A stretch of 15,189 nt of DNA from NCBI GenBank assembly GCA_964492615.1, contig CAZBKZ010000052.1, positions 1 through 15,189 of the forward strand, in the 5' to 3' direction. Of this stretch, positions 4,115 to 13,053 are shown one piece after another. How positions within the stretch are numbered: the stretch's first letter is position 1; the number at the start of each line of letters is the position of its first letter. Both the position numbers and the translations under genes were made by a program. The stretch comes from JAABTH01 sp964492615. GTDB lineage: Bacteria; Bacillota; Dethiobacteria; DTU022. The notes beneath the pieces were generated by a model. The model was given only the letters and a program-made list of their open reading frames with translations. It did no database searches and was not told the origin of the DNA.

Positions 4115-7100
4115 ATGTCCAGCAGCATTGCAGCAGAAAGAAACAGTCGTCGTTCTTATGCCCGTATCACTGAAGTTTTAGATTTACCGAATTTAATTGA
4201 AGTTCAAAGCAGTTCGTTTGAATGGTTTTTAAACAAAGGTTTAAAAGAAATATTCGAAGATTTCTCGCCTATCCAGGATTTTACCGGCAACCTGGTTCTG
4301 GAGTTTTTTGACTATACCCTCGGTGAACCAAAATATTCAGTGGATGATTGTAAAGAACGTGACGCCAATTATGCTGTGCCACTGAAGGTAAGGGTGCGCC
4401 TGATCAACCAGGAAACGGGCGAAGTTAAAGAGCAGGAAGTTTTTATGGGCGATTTTCCGATGATGACAAAAAACGGCACATTTATTATTAATGGAGCCGA
4501 GAGGGTCATTGTCAGTCAGCTGGTTAGATCACCGGGCGTTTATTTTAAGAAACAGCCTGATCCGACCGGTAGCACCGGAAAAGAACTGTTCAGTGCCACA
4601 ATTATCCCCAACCGCGGAACCTGGCTGGAATTTGAAACAGACGTTTCCGACGGTATTTTTGTGCGTGTCGACCGGACTAGAAAAATTCCTGTTACTGTTC
4701 TATTGAGGGCCATCGGGCTCGGTACTGATGAACAGATAATCGAAACTTTCGGTCAGGACCCACGTCTACTTGAAATAATTGAAAAAGACCATACCGATTC
4801 GGAAGAATCAGCATTGCTCGAAATTTATAAGCGCTTGCGTCCCGGGGAACCTTTGAATGTTGATAATGCCAGATCGCTTTTTGAATCGCTGTTTTTTGAC
4901 GGCAAGCGGTATGATTTTGCCCATGTCGGGCGTTTCAAGGCCAATAAAAAGCTGTCGATGTCGAACCGTCTTTTCAACCAGGAACTGGCTGAAGACGTGT
5001 TGGATCCTGTCAGCGGCGAAGTTATTTATCCAGCCGGGACAGTTGTTGATGAGGAAGCAGCCAGGGTAATAGATGAACACGGGGTAACCCGGGCAAAAAT
5101 CAGGCATCACGAGGGAGTTTACCTTGTTATCGGAAATGGTGGCGTAGATCTTACTTTAAGACACCTTGTTAAAGAAGATATTATAGCCGCTGTAAACTAT
5201 ATTCTAAACCTTTTTGACAATATCGGCTTTGTTGATGACATTGACCATCTCGGAAACCGCCGCCTGCGCAGTGTGGGAGAGCTCTTGCAGAACCAGTTCA
5301 GGATCGGCCTTTCCAGGATGGAGCGTGTGGTGCGGGAGAGAATGACTATTCAGGATGTCGAGGCGATTACCCCCCAGGCCCTGATTAATATTCGTCCTGT
5401 TATAGCGGCGATTAAGGAATTTTTTGGGAGTAGTCAGCTGTCGCAGTTTATGGATCAAACTAACCCGCTGGCTGAACTGACTCACAAACGGCGTTTAAGT
5501 GCCCTCGGGCCGGGCGGTCTGAGCAGGGAAAGGGCCGGTTTTGAAGTGCGTGATGTGCATCACTCTCACTACGGCCGGGTCTGCCCTATCGAAACTCCTG
5601 AAGGTCCTAATATTGGCTTGATCGGATCGCTTGGAACTTATGCCCGTATTAATGAATACGGTTTTATAGAAACTCCTTACCGTCGTGTCGATAAAAAAGA
5701 AGGAAGGGTTACTTCCGAGATTGTTTACCTTACGGCTGATGATGAAGACCGTTTTGTAATTGCCCAGGCAAACGCTCAGCTCGATGAAGATAAGCGTTTT
5801 GCCTCCAACAGAGTTGCCTGCCGTTATTATTATGATACAGTTATGCGAAGCCCGAACGAAGTTGATTTTATGGATGTTTCTCCGAAGCAGCTTGTCAGTG
5901 TGGCAACTGCACTAATTCCTTTTCTTGAGAATGATGACGCCAACCGCGCCCTGATGGGAGCCAATATGCAACGCCAGGCGGTTCCCCTTCTGAAAACGGA
6001 AGCTCCTCTTGTAGGCACCGGCCTTGAATTCAAGGCGGCAATCGATTCGGGAGCGGTAGCTATCTGCTTTAATGACGGGATAGTTGTGCGGGTAACCAGC
6101 GATGAAATAGTTATCCGCCGCAATGACGACAGCAATGATCAGAATTACCTGATAAACGGGCGAACCCGGGAGCGGTTTGAAACTGACCGACAGACCGGAC
6201 TTGATGGTGGCCTTGACATCTATACCCTGCAAAAATTTAAACGTTCGAACCAGGGAACCTGTGTCAACCAGCATCCGATTGTAAGACGCGGTCAGGAAGT
6301 CAGGAGCGGTGAGGTTATTGCCGATGGTTCTTGTACCAGCAACGGTGAGCTTGCCTTGGGACGAAATGTTCTTGTAGCATTTTTGCCCTGGGAAGGTTAC
6401 AACTACGAGGATGCTATTCTAATCAGTGAAAAACTGGTTAAACAGGATGTCTTTACTTCCATCCATATAGAAGAATATGAATCTGAGGCTCGTGATACCA
6501 AGCTGGGCCCGGAAGAGATAACCCGTGATATTCCCAATGTAGGTGAAGAAGCGCTAAAAGATCTTGATGGCCGGGGTATTATCCGGATAGGCGCCGAGGT
6601 AAGGGCCGGCGATATCCTGGTTGGGAAAGTAACTCCCAAGGGAGAAACGGAGTTAACCGCGGAGGAAAGGTTGCTGAGGGCAATCTTCGGCGAGAAGGCC
6701 CGAGAAGTCCGCGATACATCTCTTCGTATTCCTCACGGTGAATCCGGTATTGTTGTTGATGTAAAAGTTTTCAACCGTGAAGATGGTGATGAACTTTCGC
6801 CTGGGGTTAACCAGCTGGTGCGTGTATATGTCGCTCAGAAAAGAAAAATTTCCGAAGGTGATAAAATGGCAGGCCGGCACGGAAACAAAGGAGTTATCGC
6901 CCGGATCATGCCGGAAGAGGATATGCCCTTTTTACCCGACGGGACTCCACTCGATATTGTTTTAAATCCACTGGGGGTTCCCTCGCGGATGAACATCGGT
7001 CAGGTGCTTGAGGCTCACCTTGGCTGGTCGGCCAGAGCGCTCGGAATCGAGATTGCTTCCCCGGTTTTTGACGGAGCTTCCGAAGATGATGTCTTTGCAG

Positions 7101-7960
7101 CGTTTAAAGAAGCGGAACTGCCTGAAAATGGTAAAACCCTGCTCTATGACGGTCGTACCGGTGAACCTTTTGACGAAAAGATAACTGTCGGCTATGTTTA
7201 CATGCTGAAGCTGGCCCACCTGGTAGACGATAAAATTCATGCCCGTTCAACCGGGCCATATTCACTTGTCACCCAGCAGCCTCTGGGCGGAAAAGCCCAG
7301 TTCGGAGGCCAGCGTTTCGGTGAAATGGAAGTCTGGGCCTTGGAGGCTTACGGCGCAGCATACACCCTGCAGGAGATTCTCACCGTTAAGTCAGATGACG
7401 TTGTCGGACGGGTTAAAACCTACGAAGCGATCGTCAAGGGGGAGAATATTCCGGAACCGGGAGTGCCTGAATCATTTAAGGTGTTGGTAAAGGAACTGCA
7501 GAGTCTCAGCCTGGATGTTCGTGTGCTCAGCGAAGAGTCTGGAGAAGTTGAAATCAGGGAAGGTGATGACGATTCAGATTACCGCCGCCTTGATGTCAAT
7601 ATAGAAGGTATGGAATCTGATGAAGACGATCTTGATCGTTTTGTCTACCGTAAGGAACAAAAAGCAGAGGAAGTCGCTGCTGAAAAAGTGGAAACCGGGC
7701 AAAATGATAAAAGCAGCAGCGAAGATGATAATTTAGATCTTGAAACTGATGAGAGCAATGATATAATTGCTTCTGCCGAAATGCAGGCCGCAGAGGTTGA
7801 GGAAGTTTCTCTCGATCAACTTGAAGAAGAAGAGGAAGATGAAGAAGATAATAGCATTGATGATTTAAAGCCTAAACGTTCATCGAAGAAGAAGAGATTG
7901 GAAAAAGAACGTGAAGAGGAAACGGACGATATTGATGATGAGGAAGAAGACATCTACTAG
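4115..7960 (+). CDS. rpoB: DNA-directed RNA polymerase subunit beta
   Basis: A 1281-residue beta subunit that, with RpoC, forms the catalytic core of RNA polymerase. The conserved segments appear in order: NGAERVIVSQLVRSPGVYF; the rifampicin region at about 441-464 (QLSQFMDQTNPLAELTHKRR and on), with D447, H457 and S462 at the positions of E. coli D516, H526 and S531, so no common resistance change is present; HYGRVCPIETPEGPNIGLIG; KMAGRHGNKG (917-926) near the active site; and GGQRFGEMEVWALEAYGAAY, which contacts beta prime. The core ends at about residue 1141. A tail of about 140 residues follows, highly acidic, with an EEEEEDEED run (1237-1245), a basic patch KPKRSSKKKRLEKER (1252-1266) and a final acidic block. 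Related Gram-positive proteins usually have a shorter tail. GGGGAG at 4097-4102 is 12 bases before the ATG. rpoC follows after 36 bases. Confidence 0.98.
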   Translation: MSSSIAAERNSRRSYARITEVLDLPNLIEVQSSSFEWFLNKGLKEIFEDFSPIQDFTGNLVLEFFDYTLGEPKYSVDDCKERDANYAVPLKVRVRLINQETGEVKEQEVFMGDFPMMTKNGTFIINGAERVIVSQLVRSPGVYFKKQPDPTGSTGKELFSATIIPNRGTWLEFETDVSDGIFVRVDRTRKIPVTVLLRAIGLGTDEQIIETFGQDPRLLEIIEKDHTDSEESALLEIYKRLRPGEPLNVDNARSLFESLFFDGKRYDFAHVGRFKANKKLSMSNRLFNQELAEDVLDPVSGEVIYPAGTVVDEEAARVIDEHGVTRAKIRHHEGVYLVIGNGGVDLTLRHLVKEDIIAAVNYILNLFDNIGFVDDIDHLGNRRLRSVGELLQNQFRIGLSRMERVVRERMTIQDVEAITPQALINIRPVIAAIKEFFGSSQLSQFMDQTNPLAELTHKRRLSALGPGGLSRERAGFEVRDVHHSHYGRVCPIETPEGPNIGLIGSLGTYARINEYGFIETPYRRVDKKEGRVTSEIVYLTADDEDRFVIAQANAQLDEDKRFASNRVACRYYYDTVMRSPNEVDFMDVSPKQLVSVATALIPFLENDDANRALMGANMQRQAVPLLKTEAPLVGTGLEFKAAIDSGAVAICFNDGIVVRVTSDEIVIRRNDDSNDQNYLINGRTRERFETDRQTGLDGGLDIYTLQKFKRSNQGTCVNQHPIVRRGQEVRSGEVIADGSCTSNGELALGRNVLVAFLPWEGYNYEDAILISEKLVKQDVFTSIHIEEYESEARDTKLGPEEITRDIPNVGEEALKDLDGRGIIRIGAEVRAGDILVGKVTPKGETELTAEERLLRAIFGEKAREVRDTSLRIPHGESGIVVDVKVFNREDGDELSPGVNQLVRVYVAQKRKISEGDKMAGRHGNKGVIARIMPEEDMPFLPDGTPLDIVLNPLGVPSRMNIGQVLEAHLGWSARALGIEIASPVFDGASEDDVFAAFKEAELPENGKTLLYDGRTGEPFDEKITVGYVYMLKLAHLVDDKIHARSTGPYSLVTQQPLGGKAQFGGQRFGEMEVWALEAYGAAYTLQEILTVKSDDVVGRVKTYEAIVKGENIPEPGVPESFKVLVKELQSLSLDVRVLSEESGEVEIREGDDDSDYRRLDVNIEGMESDEDDLDRFVYRKEQKAEEVAAEKVETGQNDKSSSEDDNLDLETDESNDIIASAEMQAAEVEEVSLDQLEEEEEDEEDNSIDDLKPKRSSKKKRLEKEREEETDDIDDEEEDIY

Positions 7961-7996
7961 CCGCTCAGGTCGACCCTGGCGAAAGGAGAGATCTTT

Positions 7997-10900
7997 TTGT
8001 TGGATGTTAATAACTTTGATGCTTTAAAAATCGGTTTGGCTTCGTCTGAAAAGATCAGAGCATGGTCAAGAGGTGAGGTTAAAAAACCGGAAACAATTAA
8101 TTATCGCACTCTTAAACCCGAGCGCGAAGGACTTTTCTGTGAAAAGATTTTTGGACCCCAGAAAGACTGGGAGTGCCACTGCGGTAAATACAAAAGAGTG
8201 CGTTACCGCGGTATCGTCTGTGACCGCTGTGGTGTCGAGGTAACCAGAGCTAAGGTGCGCCGTGAGCGAATGGGGCATATAGAGCTTGCTGCTCCTGTTT
8301 CGCATATCTGGTATTTTAAAGGCATACCGAGCCGGATGGGTCTCCTGCTTGATATGTCTCCCCGGGCTCTTGAAAAAGTCCTTTATTTTGCGGCATATGT
8401 GGTTATAGATCCCGGTGAAACATATCTTAGTAAAAAACAATTACTGACCGAGATTGAATACCGTGAATACTATGAAAAGTATCAGGCCCTGTTTAAAAAC
8501 AATAAAGGTTTTAAAGCTGAAATGGGCGCTGAGGCTGTAAAAAAATTATTATCCGATCTCAATCTTGAAGAGATCGCCCAGGAACTTCGTGAAGAATTGA
8601 CCACATCAAGCGGGCAGAAAAAAGTCCGGGCTATTCGCCGCCTGGAAGTTGTTGAAGCCTTCAGGCAGTCGGGTAACGATCCTTCCTGGATGATCCTTGA
8701 TGCTATTCCGGTTATTCCCCCTGATTTAAGGCCGATGGTTCAGCTCGATGGGGGGCGTTTTGCCACCTCGGACCTGAACGACCTTTATCGCAGGGTGATA
8801 AACCGTAACAATCGTTTGAAGCGGTTACTTGATCTCGGCGCTCCAGATATTATTGTCCGCAATGAAAAAAGAATGCTTCAGGAAGCAGTTGATGCCCTGA
8901 TCGATAACGGCAGGCGTGGCCGCCCGGTAACCGGTCCCGGTAACCGGCCCCTTAAATCTCTTAGTGATATGCTGAAGGGTAAACAGGGTCGTTTCCGCCA
9001 GAACCTGCTTGGCAAAAGGGTAGACTACTCCGGCCGTTCGGTTATTGTGGTCGGGCCTGAATTAAAGCTTTACCAGTGTGGGCTGCCGAAAGAAATGGCC
9101 CTTGAGCTTTTTAAACCTTTTGTTATGAAGCGGCTGGTCAGCGATGGACTGGCTCATAATATAAAAAGTGCAAAAAGAATGGTCGAAAAGGTTCGTCCCG
9201 AAGTTTGGGATGTTCTTGAAGAAGTGATCAGGGATCACCCCGTGCTTCTGAACCGTGCTCCCACCCTGCACCGTCTTGGAATCCAGGCTTTTGAACCGGT
9301 CCTGGTTGAAGGCCGGGCTATCCAGATCCATCCGCTTGTATGCGCTGCTTACAACGCAGACTTCGATGGTGACCAGATGGCGGTACACGTGCCCCTTTCT
9401 GCCGAAGCACAGGCGGAAGCCAGGCTGCTGATGCTCTCGGCTCATAATATTCTTAACCCAAAAGAAGGCCGCCCGGTAACAACACCAACACAGGATATGG
9501 TTCTGGGCTGTTATTACCTCACCCTGGAAAAAGAAGGAGCTAAAGGCGAGGGTAAGGTTTTTCCCGACACCGATGAAGCGGTTATGGCATATGAATTGGG
9601 GCACCTTGATCTTCACGCCAGAATATTTGTTCGTGCTGCCGGTTTTAAAGACCGAGATTTTGCCCGTCGTAAGAAATATATCTTTACTACAGTCGGTAAA
9701 ATTATTTTTAATGATGTATTTCCGAAGGATTTTCCCTTCATGAACAATGCTGATTTTAATAATTCTTTGCCGGATAATACTTTTGTGCCAATCAAGAGCC
9801 TTGATCCACAAAAAGTTCTGGCAGCCCATACCCGCAATAAGGCAATCAAGAAAGATTTTCTGGCTGAGCTGATTGCCCGTTGTTACAGGATGTACGGAAA
9901 TACCCGCACAGCGGAAATTCTTGACCAGGTAAAAAAACTTGGGTTCCACTATGCTACACGTGCTGGTGTAACTGTTGCCGTTAGCGATATTGTTGTTCCA
10001 AGTGAAAAACAACAGCTGCTTAAAGAGGCGGAAGAAAAAGTGGAAGCAACAGAAATTCAGTACGCGCACGGCCTGATCACTGAAAATGAGCGTTATGATC
10101 GCGTTATCGAAATCTGGGGCAAAGCAAAAGATCAGGTTTCTGCAGCCCTGATGAACGGGCTTGATGAACTCAATCCCATCTACATGATGGCTCACTCGGG
10201 AGCGCGTGGTAATGAATCGCAGATAACCCAGCTGGCCGGTATGCGTGGTTTGATGGCAGACCCGACCGGAAGGATTATTGACGTTCCGATTAAGGCAAAC
10301 TTCCGCGAAGGGCTTACCGTGCTTGAGTATTTTATTTCTACGCATGGTGCCCGTAAAGGTTTGGCCGACACTGCACTCAAGACCGCTGACTCAGGTTACC
10401 TGACCCGCCGCCTGGTTGATGTTGTTCAGGATGTCATTGTCCGAGAGGATGATTGCGGTACAGGCCAATCGATCGGGCTCAGTGAATTCCTTGAGAATGA
10501 AGAACCACTCGAAGAAGCGGTTAACCGTTTAATCGGACGTTATACCATGGAACCGGTTTATCATCCGGAAACAGGTAAGGTGGTTATCGACGCTGATACG
10601 CTGATCACTGAAGATATGGCTCAAATGGTTGCTGACCTGGGCATTAGCGAGGTTCGTTTTCGTTCTGTGCTTACCTGTAAAACCCGTCATGGTGTCTGTG
10701 TAAAATGTTACGGCCGCGATTTGGCCAGTGGGAAGATAGTCAATGTAGGCGAAGCTGTAGGCATTATTGCCGCGCAATCGATTGGTGAGCCCGGTACGCA
10801 GCTTACCATGCGGACTTTCCATACCGGGGGAGTCGCCGGTGACGACATCACCCAGGGTTTACCCAGGGTAGAAGAACTTTTTGAAGCCCGTAAACCTAAA

Positions 10901-11701
10901 GGACAGTCGCTTATTGCAGAAATTGCGGGAGTAGTTGAACTGATTGAAACGCGCTACAAGCGTGAAATCAGGATTACGGCTGACCATGGTGACAACCGGT
11001 TATACCAGATACCTTACGGGGCAAGAATTAAAGTAGAAAACGACCAGAAGGTTAATGCCGGTGATGAGCTCACTGAAGGTTCGATCAACCCGCATGAACT
11101 GTTAAAAGTAAAAGGGGTCCGTGGGGTTCAGCTCTACCTGCTTAAGGAAGTGCAGTGGGTTTACAAAATGCAGGGTGTTGATATTAATGACAAACATATA
11201 GAAATCATTGTCCGCCAGATGCTGAAGAAGGTTAAAGTTGAAGATCCCGGAGATACGGATCTTCTACCCGGTGGTATGCTTGACAGTTACGTTTTTGAAG
11301 AGATTAATGCTGCCGTGGTTGAAGAGGGAGGACAGCCGGCACTGGCCCGTCCGCTGCTGCTGGGTATTACAAAAACCTCGCTTGCAACCGAATCATTTCT
11401 TTCGGCTGCATCATTCCAGGAAACTACCCGGGTTCTGACCGAAGCTTCTATAAAAGGAAGACAGGATCAATTGCTTGGCCTGAAAGAAAACGTAATTATA
11501 GGTAAGTTAATACCGGCAGGAACTGGAATGACCCGTTACCGCGATATAAAGGTAACTCCGGTCGGTATGGAGCCCGAACCTGAAGAAAAAGCTGCACTGG
11601 AAGCCGACTTGGGATTGGATACTGATGAAACGGCAATTGCTGCTACTGCTGATGATCGTCCTGAGCATATAGAAGAAGATCCTGAAGTATTTGAAGACTA
11701 A
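7997..11701 (+). CDS. rpoC: DNA-directed RNA polymerase subunit beta prime
   Basis: A 1234-residue beta prime subunit carrying the catalytic site. The N-terminal zinc ribbon uses C60, C62, C75 and C78 (CHCGKYKRVRYRGIVCDRCG). The catalytic motif NADFDGD is at 453-459, with D455, D457 and D459 holding the Mg ion. The bridge-helix and trigger-loop region follows (SQITQLAGMRGLMADPTGRI, then EYFISTHGARKGLADTALKT), and a second zinc site uses C820, C894, C901 and C904. There is no large insertion in the trigger loop, unlike proteobacteria. The C-terminus ends in a short acidic tail (EEDPEVFED). The start is TTG at 7997, 8 bases after AAAGGAG (7982-7988); a second TTG follows at once but is less well placed. 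It ends the rpoBC unit; no terminator is seen before the next promoter. Confidence 0.97.
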   Translation: MLDVNNFDALKIGLASSEKIRAWSRGEVKKPETINYRTLKPEREGLFCEKIFGPQKDWECHCGKYKRVRYRGIVCDRCGVEVTRAKVRRERMGHIELAAPVSHIWYFKGIPSRMGLLLDMSPRALEKVLYFAAYVVIDPGETYLSKKQLLTEIEYREYYEKYQALFKNNKGFKAEMGAEAVKKLLSDLNLEEIAQELREELTTSSGQKKVRAIRRLEVVEAFRQSGNDPSWMILDAIPVIPPDLRPMVQLDGGRFATSDLNDLYRRVINRNNRLKRLLDLGAPDIIVRNEKRMLQEAVDALIDNGRRGRPVTGPGNRPLKSLSDMLKGKQGRFRQNLLGKRVDYSGRSVIVVGPELKLYQCGLPKEMALELFKPFVMKRLVSDGLAHNIKSAKRMVEKVRPEVWDVLEEVIRDHPVLLNRAPTLHRLGIQAFEPVLVEGRAIQIHPLVCAAYNADFDGDQMAVHVPLSAEAQAEARLLMLSAHNILNPKEGRPVTTPTQDMVLGCYYLTLEKEGAKGEGKVFPDTDEAVMAYELGHLDLHARIFVRAAGFKDRDFARRKKYIFTTVGKIIFNDVFPKDFPFMNNADFNNSLPDNTFVPIKSLDPQKVLAAHTRNKAIKKDFLAELIARCYRMYGNTRTAEILDQVKKLGFHYATRAGVTVAVSDIVVPSEKQQLLKEAEEKVEATEIQYAHGLITENERYDRVIEIWGKAKDQVSAALMNGLDELNPIYMMAHSGARGNESQITQLAGMRGLMADPTGRIIDVPIKANFREGLTVLEYFISTHGARKGLADTALKTADSGYLTRRLVDVVQDVIVREDDCGTGQSIGLSEFLENEEPLEEAVNRLIGRYTMEPVYHPETGKVVIDADTLITEDMAQMVADLGISEVRFRSVLTCKTRHGVCVKCYGRDLASGKIVNVGEAVGIIAAQSIGEPGTQLTMRTFHTGGVAGDDITQGLPRVEELFEARKPKGQSLIAEIAGVVELIETRYKREIRITADHGDNRLYQIPYGARIKVENDQKVNAGDELTEGSINPHELLKVKGVRGVQLYLLKEVQWVYKMQGVDINDKHIEIIVRQMLKKVKVEDPGDTDLLPGGMLDSYVFEEINAAVVEEGGQPALARPLLLGITKTSLATESFLSAASFQETTRVLTEASIKGRQDQLLGLKENVIIGKLIPAGTGMTRYRDIKVTPVGMEPEPEEKAALEADLGLDTDETAIAATADDRPEHIEEDPEVFED

Positions 11702-11712
11702 GGAAATTTTCA

Positions 11713-11741
11713 TTGACAAGCATTTGCAGCGGTGATAAAAT
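11713..11741 (+). promoter_or_regulatory. Promoter of the str operon (rplGB-rpsL-rpsG-fusA-tuf)
   Basis: TTGACA (11713-11718), a 17-bp spacer and TAAAAT (11736-11741, 5 of 6), with the extended -10 dinucleotide TG at 11733-11734. The -35 begins 12 bases after the rpoC stop. Start of transcription is expected near 11748, giving a leader of about 57 bases. It is the best-matched promoter in the window along with that of rpoB, as expected for genes of translation. Confidence 0.88.
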
Positions 11742-11804
11742 CTTAAGGTGCGCTTTACAGGAGTGCATGGATTATTGTCTTTATAAGGAGAGGGTCTTTT
11801 CCCG

Positions 11805-12050
11805 GTGGATGAGCTTATAAATAATGCCGATCGCAGGGTAGTGGGTGCCAAGCAAACACTTAAAGCCCTGGAAAAAGGAGAGGCCAGCCTGGTTTTTATT
11901 GCCAGGGACGCGGAAGAGAAGGTGGTTCACCCCATTCTTGCTCTGTGTGAAACAAACAATATTGAACCGCGCTATGTTGATTCAATGATTCAACTGGGTA
12001 AAATGTGCGGAATTAAAGTAAAGGCGGCCGTAGCCGCTATAACTGAATAA
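11805..12050 (+). CDS. rplGB: L7Ae-family K-turn-binding ribosomal protein (YbxF type)
   Basis: An 81-residue single-domain L7Ae/L30e/Gadd45-family protein, the length of Bacillus YbxF. Members of this family bind kink-turn RNA and associate with the ribosome; the precise role of the bacterial form is not settled. The sequence shows the usual pattern: GAKQTLKALEKGEASLVFIA (strand and helix contacting RNA), then RDAEEKVVHPILALCETNNI and IQLGKMCGIKVKAAVAAITE. The start is GTG at 11805; AAGGAGAGG at 11785-11793 is 11-14 bases upstream, a rather long spacing. The position between rpoC and rpsL is characteristic of Bacillota. It is the first gene of the str operon and is 15 bases before rpsL. Confidence 0.93.
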   Translation: MDELINNADRRVVGAKQTLKALEKGEASLVFIARDAEEKVVHPILALCETNNIEPRYVDSMIQLGKMCGIKVKAAVAAITE

Positions 12051-12065
12051 AAAGGAGGTGGGCTG

Positions 12066-12440
12066 ATGCCGACAATTAATCAATTGGTTCGTAAGGGCCG
12101 CAAGCAAATGACCAAGAAATCATCTGCTCCGGCACTGGAACAGTCCCCGCAGAAAAGGGGAGTCTGTACCCGTGTTTCGACAACAACACCGAAAAAGCCA
12201 AACTCGGCCTTACGTAAAATTGCCAGAGTCCGCCTGACCAATGGGGTCGAAGTAACAGCATACATTCCAGGGATTGGGCATAACCTGCAGGAACACTCGG
12301 TGGTTCTGGTCAGGGGAGGAAGAGTGAAGGATTTACCCGGTGTGCGCTATCACCTGGTAAGGGGAGCTCTCGATGCAGCCGGTGTGGAAAACAGGGCTCA
12401 GGGACGCTCAAAATACGGCACTAAGCGGCCGAAAGCGTAG
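12066..12440 (+). CDS. rpsL: 30S ribosomal protein S12
   Basis: A 124-residue S12, the short form without the insert found in some Gram-positive bacteria. S12 sits at the decoding centre of the small subunit and sets accuracy and streptomycin response. The N-terminus MPTINQLVRKGRKQ, the loop TTTPKKPNSALRKIARVRLT and GGRVKDLPGVRYHLVRGALD are canonical. K43 and K88 (counting Met) are the residues most often altered in streptomycin resistance and are both wild type, so a sensitive protein is predicted. The RBS AAAGGAGGTG (12051-12060) is near-perfect, 7 bases from the ATG. It is tightly linked to rplGB (15 bases) and rpsG (28 bases). Confidence 0.98.
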   Translation: MPTINQLVRKGRKQMTKKSSAPALEQSPQKRGVCTRVSTTTPKKPNSALRKIARVRLTNGVEVTAYIPGIGHNLQEHSVVLVRGGRVKDLPGVRYHLVRGALDAAGVENRAQGRSKYGTKRPKA

Positions 12441-12468
12441 TAAATAAGTAAGGAGTGGATGGTATAAG

Positions 12469-12939
12469 ATGCCACGTAAAGGTCCAGTATCAAAGCGTGA
12501 AATACTGGCTGACCCAAAGTACAACAGCAAACTGGTTACCAGGTTTATTAATAAACTGATGTATGACGGCCAGAGGGGTTCGGCCCAGGAGATAATTTAT
12601 GATGCGTTTGAAATAATCCGGGAAAAAACCGGTAAGGAGCCGCATGAAGTTTTTGAAACGGCCATGCGCAATGTTTCCCCCGTGCTTGAAGTTAAACCGC
12701 GACGGGTTGGGGGCGCAACTTACCAGGTTCCGGTTGAAGTTAACACGCATCGAAAGAACATACTTGCTATCCGCTGGATAATCGGATTTGCCCGAGGTCG
12801 CGGTGAAAAAACCATGGCCCAGCGCCTGGCCGGTGAACTGATGGATGCTGCCAATAATACAGGCGGTTCGATCAAGAAAAAAGAAGATACACATAAAATG
12901 GCCGAAGCCAACAAGGCTTTTGCCCATTACCGCTGGTAA
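12469..12939 (+). CDS. rpsG: 30S ribosomal protein S7
   Basis: A 156-residue S7, the usual length. S7 nucleates assembly of the 3' domain of 16S rRNA in the small-subunit head and borders the E-site tRNA. It begins MPRKGPVSKREILADPKYNS, carries the beta-hairpin region VKPRRVGGATYQVPVEVNTH, and ends MAEANKAFAHYRW, all family hallmarks. AAGGAG at 12450-12455 is 13 bases from the ATG, a long spacing; an ATG-GTA-TAA just after it (12459) is a minimal start-stop and not the start. In E. coli S7 represses the str operon through its mRNA; I see no clear equivalent structure before rpsG here. Confidence 0.97.
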   Translation: MPRKGPVSKREILADPKYNSKLVTRFINKLMYDGQRGSAQEIIYDAFEIIREKTGKEPHEVFETAMRNVSPVLEVKPRRVGGATYQVPVEVNTHRKNILAIRWIIGFARGRGEKTMAQRLAGELMDAANNTGGSIKKKEDTHKMAEANKAFAHYRW

Positions 12940-13053
12940 AGGAATTACTATCAGGCGGGTTAATTATCAAGCGTGTTTTGTCAGATGTTATGGGTATATC
13001 CGGTCCGCCGGTGCTCCTACTTCTGGCTTCCGCTTTTAGAGAGGAGGGACGAA

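Noticed and set aside
5435..5506. Checked the rifampicin region of RpoB for resistance changes, and S12 K43 and K88 for streptomycin resistance
   Set aside because: All key residues are the sensitive, wild-type ones.
9062..10345. A 427-codon open frame on the minus strand inside rpoC
   Set aside because: It lies wholly opposite conserved rpoC sequence, resembles no protein family, is rich in Phe, His, Asn and Lys as expected from reverse-complement codons, and has no RBS or promoter. It is a shadow of rpoC codon use.
12978..13000. Possible internal promoter before fusA (TTGTCA and TATATC)
   Set aside because: The spacer is only 11 bases and no usable -10 lies at 16-18 bases from the -35-like element.
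12973..13053. An upstream GTG that would lengthen EF-G by 27 residues
   Set aside because: The added residues do not resemble EF-G, and a strong GAGGAGGG lies just before the ATG at 13054, which gives the standard N-terminus and length.
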